DNA from: Shimia sp049116215
Lineage (GTDB): Bacteria > Pseudomonadota > Alphaproteobacteria > Rhodobacterales > Rhodobacteraceae
Length of the DNA: 64,000 nucleotides
Direction: 5' to 3'
NCBI RefSeq assembly: GCF_049116215.1
Contig: NZ_JAGDZB010000001.1
Coordinates: forward strand, 124,001-188,000
The notes under the pieces are model-generated. The model was not told the origin of the DNA. It did not search any database and saw nothing but the letters and a program-made list of their open reading frames with translations. Made by a program: the position numbers and the translations under genes. Below are positions 42,705 through 51,300 of the stretch, one piece after another. Numbering within the stretch: the first letter of the stretch is position 1; the number at the start of each line of letters is the position of its first letter.

Positions 42705-43235
42705 ATGAGACCTCGTATTCACACAGAAGCAGAAATCATCGCAGCAGGCATGGAGCTGGGCGGCGATGATCCGTTCGCAGTATCTGCGAGCCAAATCCAT
42801 AAGAAGCTTGAATGCCGCGGACGTTTGTCCATCGTGGCTAAAGTCTGGGACGCTCACCTGGAAGAGCTTGAGCACGCAGAAGCTGAAGAACAGCCAAACC
42901 TTTCGACAAAACTTGAAGAGCATATGTTGCAGGTGTTGGAGAGCACACGGGAAGGCATCAAGGGACTCTTGTTGGCGCAGCTGCAAACGCATTCAAACGA
43001 GATGCAATTGCAGTGTTCGGCTCAAAACCTTGTTCAAGAGCAACAAATGGCAGAGCTGGAAAAGCGCGATCGCGCAAAACAGGAGCAAGTCGAATATCTT
43101 GACGACCTGTGTGAAAAGCAAGCGGATCGGGTCGCAGAGTTGGAGAAGCAAGTGGAACAGCTTTCTGCGGAGATCCACGAACTGAAATCGTCTTCAGATT
43201 TGGAAATGACTGGTCGAAGTGCTTTGATGAACTGA
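42705..43235 (+). CDS. KfrA-like DNA-binding coiled-coil protein
   Basis: The 176-residue product has an N-terminal DNA-binding region with the KfrA_N-like pattern (AEIIAAGMELGG, SASQIHKKL, GRLSIVAKVWDAH) and a long heptad coiled coil from about residue 70 to the end. KfrA proteins are plasmid-encoded autoregulators associated with stable inheritance. The gene starts at ATG after AGAAGGA within an inverted repeat. The context between primase and relaxase supports a plasmid-like core. Confidence 0.75.
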   Translation: MRPRIHTEAEIIAAGMELGGDDPFAVSASQIHKKLECRGRLSIVAKVWDAHLEELEHAEAEEQPNLSTKLEEHMLQVLESTREGIKGLLLAQLQTHSNEMQLQCSAQNLVQEQQMAELEKRDRAKQEQVEYLDDLCEKQADRVAELEKQVEQLSAEIHELKSSSDLEMTGRSALMN

Positions 43236-43724
43236 TAGATCCGACGCGATCGTCGGGCAAAGCAATCGGTTTGCATGGGGCAGGTGCATTTGCAGCTGCC
43301 CTTTCATTTTGGAGAAGGAGAGGCTCCAAAATCCCCGCCGGAGGTGCGCCAGAGGTCTCGCGGAGCGGCCTCCGGCAGGATCCCCCGACAGGGCGAACAG
43401 GCCATCGGCCGTGGAAAACTCTTGTGGAGGACGGCGCGACGCGCACCCGGACGCCAGAGTTTTCCATAGTGAGCCATCGAAAATTCTCGTGTCGAGATTT
43501 TGGATGACGGACTGCTCAAGCCACTCTCTAAAGATGGGGGCGCTCCGGCGATCTCGCACAAATTCCTTTTCATTTTCCATAAGGGAAAACTGGTGCGCAC
43601 AGATTGCGCGGGCCGGGTCAAAAATTTTGAGTCGGTTTATCAGCCAAATTTTGCATAAGCAAAAATTTCCAAAGCAAGGCCCGTGATCGGGCCGGACTTC
43701 CTCCTTGTCATCGAGGAGGGAACC
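43236..43724. other. Relaxase upstream region dense in inverted repeats, candidate oriT
   Basis: No gene is supported in this 489-base gap. At least six perfect or near-perfect inverted repeats are present: 43278-43283/43296-43301, 43307-43314/43324-43331, 43337-43344/43369-43376, 43412-43422/43456-43466 (11 bp perfect), 43646-43654/43659-43668 and 43678-43683/43688-43693. MobV relaxases nick an oriT that is usually just upstream of their own gene. The nic site itself cannot be named from sequence alone. Confidence 0.5.
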
Positions 43725-45092
43725 ATGTCGGACGCGAAGAACCCGGTCACAGTCTTGGACATAAAACGAGCGACGCGCTCAGATCTCATTGCACTGTGGA
43801 AACACTGCACTCGAACGGGCGGGAAACTTGATCATGTGTTCCCTGATCAGACCAAAGCGAATGAATGGCTCATTGGAGGCGATGTCCCGTTTCCGAAAGC
43901 AGTCTCAACATACATTCATGCGCTCGGTGCGGGTTGCGATGCGCGCAATGTGAAGCCGGCAACTTGCCTTGTGATTGGTGCAAGTCCGGAGTTCTTTCGG
44001 CCAAGCTTTAACAGAGAAGATCCTGCGGGATTTGGGAAGTATGATCCCGATCGTTTGGAGGCTTGGAGACAAGCGACAAAAAAATGGCTGAAGGATACAT
44101 TTGGCTCTGATTGCGTCGCCGCGCATCTTCACGCAGATGAGCGCACGATACATGCGCATGCTTTGATCGTTCCAACGGTAAAGAAGGCGCCAACACTGCC
44201 GAAGAACCGGCGCAGAGCCGAGACCGAAGAGGCTTATCAGCGACGAGTGACGAAGGCCCGGAAAAGAAAGCATGAGGAAGACGACGCGGCGTATCAAAAG
44301 CGTTTAAAGCGGATCAAGCCGAAGCGCGAAGCCGAGACTGAGGACGCGTTCCGAGCACGAGTGGCAGCGGCACGCAAGAAGTCGGAAAAACGGATTGTCA
44401 GCCATCACAAGCACCACCTGTTTGGGGATGGGCGAGGGTCATACGAAAAGGTCGTGGACAGCTATGCGGCGGCCGTGGAGCATTTGGGTATTGCGCGAGC
44501 GGAGCGAGGGGCCAAGGCGTCTCCCACGACCAAGGCGCAATGGGCGCGCGAACTTCTGGAAGATGCAAAGAAAGCCGATCTCAAGTGTCGGTCTATCGAA
44601 GCACAGGCGGTCAAAGAGCAGGAAAGTTTTGAATTTGGCACGCAGGCCGTTCTCGACGAAAAGCTTGTTTATCAGGAGGCAGATAAAACCAAAGAAAGAC
44701 CGGACGGATTGGTATTTGGGTCCAACGCTCCACAGAGCCAAAAGGAGCGCTCAGAGATCAGAACGAAAGTCCAACCAGCCCGAGATCGCATCGTTGCGTT
44801 TGCGAAATTTGTGAAGCACATGGCGGTCAAACGGATCGGAGCCGTCGAGCAAGTGGCCATTGATGCGGTCAAGGCAGCCTCAGAGGCTCTGGCGACCGCG
44901 TCCAAGCTGATCAAGGTGAACCAAGAGCGTGCCAGGCAGCTCGACAATCTTGAAGCCTTTCAGCAGGCTGAGATCAATGAAGGGGAGTTGAATGATGCGG
45001 CGAGGAAGCTTTTGGCTGCGACAACTCCGGCACCCCAGAGGCCGCTACTGACGGCTATCGTTGAGGAAGTTCGAGTAGCTTCTCGGAATTGA
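43725..45092 (+). CDS. MobV (Mob_Pre) family relaxase
   Basis: The 455-residue product has the MobV catalytic pattern HLHADERTIHAHALIVPT, with His and Asp/Glu residues for metal and DNA binding. An extended, highly charged Lys/Arg/Glu-rich region (about residues 160-240) and helical C-terminal segments follow. It would nick the element at oriT for conjugative mobilisation by a helper system. The start was set at ATG 43725 after GAGGAGGG; this ribosome-binding site is part of a CCTCCT/AGGAGG inverted repeat (43700-43705 with 43714-43719). Confidence 0.85.
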   Translation: MSDAKNPVTVLDIKRATRSDLIALWKHCTRTGGKLDHVFPDQTKANEWLIGGDVPFPKAVSTYIHALGAGCDARNVKPATCLVIGASPEFFRPSFNREDPAGFGKYDPDRLEAWRQATKKWLKDTFGSDCVAAHLHADERTIHAHALIVPTVKKAPTLPKNRRRAETEEAYQRRVTKARKRKHEEDDAAYQKRLKRIKPKREAETEDAFRARVAAARKKSEKRIVSHHKHHLFGDGRGSYEKVVDSYAAAVEHLGIARAERGAKASPTTKAQWARELLEDAKKADLKCRSIEAQAVKEQESFEFGTQAVLDEKLVYQEADKTKERPDGLVFGSNAPQSQKERSEIRTKVQPARDRIVAFAKFVKHMAVKRIGAVEQVAIDAVKAASEALATASKLIKVNQERARQLDNLEAFQQAEINEGELNDAARKLLAATTPAPQRPLLTAIVEEVRVASRN

Positions 45093-45762
45093 TCGGGTGT
45101 AAAGGATTTAGGAAATTTTGGGTAGGTTTGTGAACGAGTTGAAGAGGATGTGGCCTTTTTAGGCACGCGACGTTGAGATCTCCGCCAAATGTGGTGGGTT
45201 GCAAACGGCACTGATGGAAATCGTCGTTTCTTTTGGTCGGAAAGCTTATCCTTCGTCGAGCAACCAAAGATGCGCCTCATAGAATTTTGCGGCGCAAAGT
45301 CCCAAAAACAAACTGAGAAACAAAACTCCAAAGCCCAGAGGCAGGCTCATTTCAAAGATCTTGGGCGTCGCACACCCCAACAAAGAAGCCGTCGCCGCCA
45401 ACGAAATGAAAACCGTTGGACATCGGTGCAAACCAACTTGCTCTGCCAATCTTCTGAAAAGCATTCTGATCCCAGTCCTTCGCAATGTTCCACTCCCAGA
45501 AACTTACTGTGAACGCCTGATCGTCCTATCAAGCCAGACGTGTTACTCACTCCGACTTTGACTCACAGTGGTTTCTGTTGCGTTAATCGCAGATCAAAGT
45601 GTCAACATTCGGGCTAATAGGTGTCTCACTTACAGTAGGTCCTGCCAAAGAGGATTGCTTTTGACAACTTTCAGGCGAAAATTGGAGCTAAATGCCATAG
45701 ACCTTCCCGAAGCGGTATTTTACAAGTTAACGGGGGGCACTTTGGGCGAACGAATTTAACTA
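45093..45762. other. 670-base gap between relaxase and the defence operon
   Basis: The only coding candidate is the small minus-strand frame listed separately. The rest shows no repeat or RNA I can name. It presumably contains the promoter of the four-gene operon that begins at 45763, but no convincing promoter pair stands out. Confidence 0.4.
45246..45485 (-). CDS. Possible small membrane protein
   Basis: A 79-codon minus-strand frame has an Arg-rich N-terminus (RRTGIRMLFRRLAEQ) and two hydrophobic stretches (FISLAATASLLG and LGFGVLFLSLFLGLCAA). The composition is protein-like, unlike the overlapping plus-strand frame, which is Lys/Gln/Ser-rich. No family is recognised and no clear ribosome-binding site is seen, so this is only a candidate. 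Confidence 0.3.
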   Translation of the reverse strand: MRRTGIRMLFRRLAEQVGLHRCPTVFISLAATASLLGCATPKIFEMSLPLGFGVLFLSLFLGLCAAKFYEAHLWLLDEG

Positions 45763-47208
45763 ATGGGTGCGACATTGTTTAAAGCAATTGCGGATGTGTT
45801 TCGATCTGACGAATTCATCCAATCGTCAGCCGTCTTTCCAGAGATTGATAAAGACAGACTTCTTAAAGACTTAAATGTTGAAGAAGAAGGCACAAAACGA
45901 GGAAAGAACAATCAACCTGAAAAGACTTCTCAGTCACTGGACCACATTGAAATCAAACTGGTCGCAAGAGTGGATGACCTTAGGCGACGCGGGCTTGAGA
46001 ACTTTGAAACAAACAGGCGGGTATACGCGGAGCGCCTCAACCGCGCCGTATCCGCCAAAAGCCTCGTAGAAACCGAGGCAAACGATTCCAAAGCAAAGTT
46101 CAACGAAGAAGTTACCAAGTGGAAATCTCGTATGGTGACTGCGCGCGAAGCAGTTCAAGAGTCCTTCGCTTGGCGAAAAGAATTCAGACGAGAAAACGGC
46201 CTGGTCAGACCGGCGCAAGAAACGGGCAGCCTCTATGCCCTATTCGCCATTGGCTTCATGATGGTTCTCGCCGAGTCCGTTTTCAACATGTATTTGTTTG
46301 CTCAAAAAAATACTTTGGGATTTCTGGGAGGTGCTTTCGCTGCTTTTCTTGTCTCTCTTGTGAATGTTTCTGTGTGCACCCTCCTTGGAATTTTCGCTCG
46401 TTATCTGAACTGCCGCGGGTTCAGAAACATAGTCAAAAAATTGTTTGGCCTGATCTCCGTATTGCTGTGGATTGCCTTCGCTCTTGTATACAATTTCGGT
46501 GTCGCGCACTTTCGTGATGCCGTTGAAAACATAGGTGATTGGCGCCAAGCTGGTATCGTCGCCATCGAGACCATCCAAAGTCATCCGATCCTTCTGCACA
46601 CGATGGAATCCTACATTCTCCTTCTCTTGGGAATGATTATTTCGGTCATATCTTTTCTGAAGGGCTGTTATTTTTCTGATCCCTACCCCGGATATGCACG
46701 CGTTAACGACGACGTCGTCAATGCGCGAAACGACTACATCGACGATTTGGAGGACTCGATCGAAGATCTTGCAGAGCATCGTGATAATGCAGTGAACGGG
46801 CTTCGCGCGGCCAATGACGAAGTTCATCGCAACATCAATGACTCAATAGACGCTCTTTATGGGCAAAGAGCGCTTCACTCTAACCTCACGCCTTTCCTGG
46901 AACAGTGCAACATTGCGGCAAATTTTCTGCTCGCCACCTATCGAGATGCAAACAAAGCGGCTCGTGAGGAAGATGCTCCGGAATATTTCAACAAGGAATA
47001 TAGCTTTGAGCCATTTGAAGTTCCTGATGAGGATCTCGAAAGGCGTGCAAATGCGGAACAGCAGACTAAGGAGGTAGCTGGTCTCGTGGACACATCCATT
47101 TCTGAAATTTTCCAAGTCTTCAAAAAAGCTGTGAATTCCCACTACGAGATTGACGAACTTGAAGGCACCTACATTGAGAAGCGTAAATCTCCGGGAGGGG
47201 GTGAGTGA
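45763..47208 (+). CDS. Four-TM coiled-coil membrane protein, first gene of the Zorya-like operon
   Basis: The 481-residue product has a charged N-terminal half with coiled-coil potential (about residues 60-145) and four transmembrane helices (about 157-180, 186-212, 227-248, 281-301). A second long helical, acidic region (about 315-480) follows. Both soluble ends are on the same side of the membrane, most likely the cytoplasm. No known family is recognised. The stop overlaps the next start (ATGA), so it is part of a translationally coupled operon with the VWA-like and MotA/MotB-like genes. It is a candidate sensor or scaffold for the stator-like pair. Confidence 0.75.
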   Translation: MGATLFKAIADVFRSDEFIQSSAVFPEIDKDRLLKDLNVEEEGTKRGKNNQPEKTSQSLDHIEIKLVARVDDLRRRGLENFETNRRVYAERLNRAVSAKSLVETEANDSKAKFNEEVTKWKSRMVTAREAVQESFAWRKEFRRENGLVRPAQETGSLYALFAIGFMMVLAESVFNMYLFAQKNTLGFLGGAFAAFLVSLVNVSVCTLLGIFARYLNCRGFRNIVKKLFGLISVLLWIAFALVYNFGVAHFRDAVENIGDWRQAGIVAIETIQSHPILLHTMESYILLLLGMIISVISFLKGCYFSDPYPGYARVNDDVVNARNDYIDDLEDSIEDLAEHRDNAVNGLRAANDEVHRNINDSIDALYGQRALHSNLTPFLEQCNIAANFLLATYRDANKAAREEDAPEYFNKEYSFEPFEVPDEDLERRANAEQQTKEVAGLVDTSISEIFQVFKKAVNSHYEIDELEGTYIEKRKSPGGGE

Positions 47209-48032
47209 TGGCTCGTAGAAGAAGTCGCTCTCGGCGATCACGCCGCCGATCCAGGGGAACATCCAACTTCGTGTGGATACTCATAATCATTGCCTGTGTC
47301 GCTGTTGTATCTGCCGCCTCTTATGTTGCTATACAGGTAACTAAGTCCTCCAAAATCAATGACGCAACGCTGTGTAGGCAAACTGGGGCCATCAACACAA
47401 CGGCCATCTTGCTGGACTTAACTGACCCCCTGAATGCAACGCAGCAAGCACGTCTCAAAACGATCCTCGCTGATGAGTTGCACAATACCCAGAGGGACAC
47501 GATGATTACCTTGGGTGTCGTCAGCGAGGACGAGAGCCGCTGGGGAGCACGCTTCGCAAAATGCAAACCGGCAACCGGTGAGTATGCAAACAGTCTCTAT
47601 GAAAATCCGGGTCTTATCGCTGAGCGATACCAGGAAGAATTCCTAAACCCGGTCAATGAAACGCTGGCGGCAATGTTAACTGGTGAGAAAGAAAACCAAT
47701 CGCCCATCATGGAGGCGATGCAGTCTCTTATTGCTGAAACCCCTGAATTTACGCGCGTATCAGGTAGCAAGAAACTCATTGTCGTGTCCGACATGCTCCA
47801 GCACAGCGACACCTTGAGTTTTTATCGAAGACAAGGTTGGGATTTCTTTTCTGAAAATGTCGGAAGTCACAGACTTGCCGGTAATCTCTCTGCTGTCGAT
47901 ATTGAGATTTACCTCATTCCGAGATCTGGCCCCAAGATTCCTAAGAGACAGTTCGCCGAGGATTTCTGGGTCCGCTATTTTGATCGACAAGGCGCTCGCC
48001 CGCCAACCTCGCGCTCTTTGGGAGATCTCTGA
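47205..48032 (+). CDS. Membrane-anchored VWA-like protein of the Zorya-like operon
   Basis: The 275-residue product begins with a very Arg/Ser-rich tail (residues 1-19), then one transmembrane helix (about 20-44). By the positive-inside rule the rest is periplasmic. The soluble part resembles a von Willebrand A fold: a first strand ending in LLDLTDPL (Asp70, Asp73 in place of the DxSxS metal site), NQSPIMEAMQSL near 163-174, and a strand IVVSDML (Asp195). Two cysteines (56 and 119) could form a disulfide. The similarity is at fold-pattern level only. It overlaps both neighbours by 4 and 1 bases. Confidence 0.7.
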   Translation: MMARRRSRSRRSRRRSRGTSNFVWILIIIACVAVVSAASYVAIQVTKSSKINDATLCRQTGAINTTAILLDLTDPLNATQQARLKTILADELHNTQRDTMITLGVVSEDESRWGARFAKCKPATGEYANSLYENPGLIAERYQEEFLNPVNETLAAMLTGEKENQSPIMEAMQSLIAETPEFTRVSGSKKLIVVSDMLQHSDTLSFYRRQGWDFFSENVGSHRLAGNLSAVDIEIYLIPRSGPKIPKRQFAEDFWVRYFDRQGARPPTSRSLGDL

Positions 48033-49303
48033 TGGCGAAAAGTAGATCCCGTATGCACGGCGTTGCTCCAAGAGAAGCCGGCGATCGCGTCGCATTTGTG
48101 ATGGCTTTCTTTCTTGGTGTTTTTGGAGGAATCGCCCTTAAAGTTCTCGGCGTCCACCCTCTTTTCACCGCTCTTTATGCAGCAATTATTCTCTTTGGTT
48201 ACGCTGTGGCAACTTGGGCCAATGGCCGCTTTCACATCGACCCAGAATCTATAGGCGATAACTGCTACTACTTAGGCTTTCTATTCACGTTGGCAAGCCT
48301 TTCGTTCACTCTCTACCAATTGGCAAGTTCGGAAAGTGGAGGCTCTCCGGTTGCCATTCCTGAAGTCATTTCCGGCTTTGGTGTTGCGCTTTCATCCACA
48401 ATCGTCGGCGTGTTCTTACGAGTTTTGATGCTGCAGATGAGGCCAGATTTTGTAGCAAAGGATAGAGCTGTTCGTTCTGATCTAAACAGTGCCCTTGCCC
48501 GCTTCAGAAAAGACATGGCAGGTGCGCTTTCCCAGCTGAAATCCTTTTCAACTGAGTCCGTTCAAATGGCTGCAGAGCGCGATGAGCGCCTAAGAATATC
48601 CACTGAAAAGTTCGTCGAAGATTACCATGCATCTCTGGATGAAGCCGCAAACCTACTCTCCAAAAGGGTCACGAACTCCTTTGACCGACTGGATGCTGGC
48701 TTCGAAAAAATGCTCAAAGACATCGCTACTAAAACCGAACGAGAGTTTTCTACACTGGCGCAGAACAGCATTTCTACTGTCACTGAAAAGATCGAAAAAC
48801 ACGCTGCGGATGTCAGTGAAACTCTCGAAAGCCTCGTCACTGATTTGGCAAATCTTCGCATCCGTATCGAAGAGCAGGAAGCAGACGCTTTCGAGGTTGT
48901 TCAGCAAAAAAGAAGCTCGGTTATTTCCGCACAAGATGACCTCCTCGCAAGCTTAGAAGAAAGGCAGAAAGAACTTCTTGCCAGCTTCAAGTCCTTCATT
49001 TCTGATATGGATTTTCTCCGCTCTGATCAGATGGGAAAAGCTAATGAGGTGAGTGAAGCCGCGAGCCTCTACCGCACAAATCTGGAAGAATTGTCCAAGG
49101 CCACCAGACTAACTTCTGGAGAAATAAACGACAAACTTCTCCCTTCTATCTCAAAACTTGAAGACGGCCTCACCAAGGCCAGCAAAGAGTCCGTTGTTTT
49201 CCGACAGACCCCACTTCCCGAGAACCTTTCAGGCACAAAATCACCTGCCTTTGATGCTCGCATCATGCCCGGCCAGACAGCAATCCCAAACAAATCGAAG
49301 TGA
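48032..49303 (+). CDS. MotA/ZorA-like membrane protein with long coiled-coil tail
   Basis: The 423-residue product has four transmembrane helices (about 20-40, 43-63, 76-98, 110-135). The last two (LGFLFTLASLSF and ISGFGVALSSTIVGVFLR) have the Gly/Ala/Ser-rich character of the MotA/TolQ/ExbB channel helices. They are followed by a coiled-coil tail of about 270 residues. ZorA of Zorya defence systems has this layout: a MotA-like channel with a long cytoplasmic tail. It starts one base into the stop of the VWA-like gene (TGATG) and lies 5 bases upstream of its MotB-like partner. Confidence 0.75.
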   Translation: MAKSRSRMHGVAPREAGDRVAFVMAFFLGVFGGIALKVLGVHPLFTALYAAIILFGYAVATWANGRFHIDPESIGDNCYYLGFLFTLASLSFTLYQLASSESGGSPVAIPEVISGFGVALSSTIVGVFLRVLMLQMRPDFVAKDRAVRSDLNSALARFRKDMAGALSQLKSFSTESVQMAAERDERLRISTEKFVEDYHASLDEAANLLSKRVTNSFDRLDAGFEKMLKDIATKTEREFSTLAQNSISTVTEKIEKHAADVSETLESLVTDLANLRIRIEEQEADAFEVVQQKRSSVISAQDDLLASLEERQKELLASFKSFISDMDFLRSDQMGKANEVSEAASLYRTNLEELSKATRLTSGEINDKLLPSISKLEDGLTKASKESVVFRQTPLPENLSGTKSPAFDARIMPGQTAIPNKSK

Positions 49304-49308
49304 GTTAG

Positions 49309-50994
49309 ATGTCTGACACCCACGTAAACGATAAAAATTATCGACGCGGTGCCATTATGGGCTTAACTGCTGCTGAAGCCTTCCTGTTAATTGCCTTCGC
49401 CCTCCTGCTTCTGCTGGCATTCTGGCAAGGGGAGGAAAACAAAAAGAACACTCCGGCAGTCAAAGAGTTTCGTCAGCTTTCGCTAAGGGAACAAAACGTT
49501 TTCCTCAATTCCTCAATGGATGGCTCAATAGAGGCGTTCATCGCACTGAGTGAGAAAGGGGTAGATTTCACGACGCCCGCCTCTGCAGAAAACCCCAAAG
49601 AAAAATGGCGCTTCATCGACAAGTCCGAACTCTTGCGCCTTATGGATGCCGCGCAAGAATTGCCTGCAGACGTTCAGCGTGATTTGGCTGCAATGGTTGA
49701 GGCAGAAGGTGCCAAGGAGGTATTGAGTGAGATGGCTGCTCTTGAGCAGCTGATAAAAGACGGCAAAAGTCTAAAAGACCTCGTTGCTTCGGAAGCAGTC
49801 GCTGATGCAATCAAGCAAACCGATATCCCACTGAACGAACTGATCGAAGCTGCAAAAATTCTTCAACAGTTAGATGCGTCAGGCCGAACACTTCAAGATG
49901 TGATTGAGACTGCGGATGCCATTCAGAAACTTGAATCTGCTGGTCAAACGCTTGCTGGTATTTCCGGTAAAATAGCTGATGCAGAGCTTCAGTCTGCCGC
50001 CTTAGTTAATGCTTTGCGTGAAGAACTTGGAGCGGTTGTGGCGGACCTTGGCGGACGCATTGATGACGATGGGGCAATCACGCTTCCGGATGAGCTTTTA
50101 TTCGACCGCGGCAAGGCTACTATCAAACCACGTCTCAATGAATTTCTGGTCACAGCCTGCGAGCCATGGCTCTCCACCCTTAAGGGTTCTGGCGTTAACA
50201 TTGCTGAAGTGAAAATCGAGGGTCACGCATCCTCGGAGTGGAGTAGTAAATCCTCCGCCCGCGAAGCATATCTCCAAAACCTGAATTTGAGCCAACTCCG
50301 CTCTCAGTCTGTCCTGAGAAAGTGTCTTTCACTTGTCGAGGACCAAGAGCTTCTCTCATGGGCAAGGACGCATCTGATTGCTGTCGGGTATTCTTCGGCA
50401 CGTCTTGTTCTGGGGGAAGACGGGCAAGAGGATCGCAGATCCTCTCGTCGAGTCGTCCTTAGCGCGACGCCAGACACGCGAAACCTTCTGGAAGAAATCC
50501 AGACGGAAGCCCAAAATGCTTCTTATGATCGGAGCCAGTTTGGCGATTGGGTAGATCAAAACAATGACTGCTTAAACACACGCCATGAGGTCCTGCGCGA
50601 CCAAAGTGTCTCCACAGTTCAGCTTTCAAACGACAACTGTTATGTTGTGCGTGGTAAATGGCGCGACGCCTACTCTGGAAAAGACTATTTTGACCCTTCT
50701 CTATTGGATATAGATCACCTGGTGCCAATAAAATGGGCATGGGACCGCGGCGCTCAGGACTGGAGCCCAAAGCAAAAAGCAGAATTCTTCAACGACAAGA
50801 GCAATCTTTTTGTAATCGAGTCATCACTAAACCAAAACAAAGGCGCAAAGGGGCCTGATGACTGGTTGCCGCCAAGTCAAGATTTCAGATGTGCTTACGT
50901 TACAAGATTCATCAGGGTCTCTACAAAATATGAATTGCTCCATGGCGATGAGTTGGAACTCTACAACTCTCTTCAGGAAGCTGTTTGCGGCTAA
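49309..50994 (+). CDS. MotB/ZorB-like protein: TM helix, OmpA domain and C-terminal HNH nuclease
   Basis: The 561-residue product has a short basic N-terminus and one transmembrane helix (about 18-39) with an acidic residue, Glu23, where MotB has its proton-carrying Asp. A helical linker with repeated SGxTLxDV-type units (about 145-220) leads to an OmpA/MotB peptidoglycan-binding domain (about 258-390, VKIEGHASSEW). Residues 408-545 form a complete HNH domain of the secreted-nuclease type: NTRHEVL, a DIDHLVPIKWAWDRGA core (Asp469, His470), FFNDKSNLFVI, NQNKG and a WLPP end. Cys421, 444, 528 and 560 could form disulfides. Topology places both OmpA and HNH domains in the periplasm. Confidence 0.8.
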   Translation: MSDTHVNDKNYRRGAIMGLTAAEAFLLIAFALLLLLAFWQGEENKKNTPAVKEFRQLSLREQNVFLNSSMDGSIEAFIALSEKGVDFTTPASAENPKEKWRFIDKSELLRLMDAAQELPADVQRDLAAMVEAEGAKEVLSEMAALEQLIKDGKSLKDLVASEAVADAIKQTDIPLNELIEAAKILQQLDASGRTLQDVIETADAIQKLESAGQTLAGISGKIADAELQSAALVNALREELGAVVADLGGRIDDDGAITLPDELLFDRGKATIKPRLNEFLVTACEPWLSTLKGSGVNIAEVKIEGHASSEWSSKSSAREAYLQNLNLSQLRSQSVLRKCLSLVEDQELLSWARTHLIAVGYSSARLVLGEDGQEDRRSSRRVVLSATPDTRNLLEEIQTEAQNASYDRSQFGDWVDQNNDCLNTRHEVLRDQSVSTVQLSNDNCYVVRGKWRDAYSGKDYFDPSLLDIDHLVPIKWAWDRGAQDWSPKQKAEFFNDKSNLFVIESSLNQNKGAKGPDDWLPPSQDFRCAYVTRFIRVSTKYELLHGDELELYNSLQEAVCG

Positions 50995-51300
50995 AGGTGC
51001 ACAGCAATCGCATGGCCTTTAGGGTGACTTAGCTTGGCTGATCTAACATGTTGTTTGTCTTAAAGCATGCGCAGCGCGGAACTTTTGGCTGACTCGCGGG
51101 TTGGCTCCAATAGCGTCTATGGTGCGAAGGTCAGTTCTCCAGACCGAGCCGTCGCCAAACACTTTTAACTTGAGGTATTGATGTATCAAATCAACACTCA
51201 GGTGTTTTTGAATTTTTCAGTTTGGGCAGGCCACTTGCTACAAAGTGCCTGACGCAAAAAAATTAGAAGCAGGTAATGCAAAGCAGATTGCGAGGTTTTT
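50995..51300. other. Gap between the two cargo modules with a palindromic site
   Basis: I see no gene in these 306 bases. TTGAT (51178-51182) and ATCAA (51185-51189) form a 12-base palindromic element about 110 bases before the next gene, a possible operator or promoter element. No terminator with a T run is evident after the HNH-fusion gene. Confidence 0.35.
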
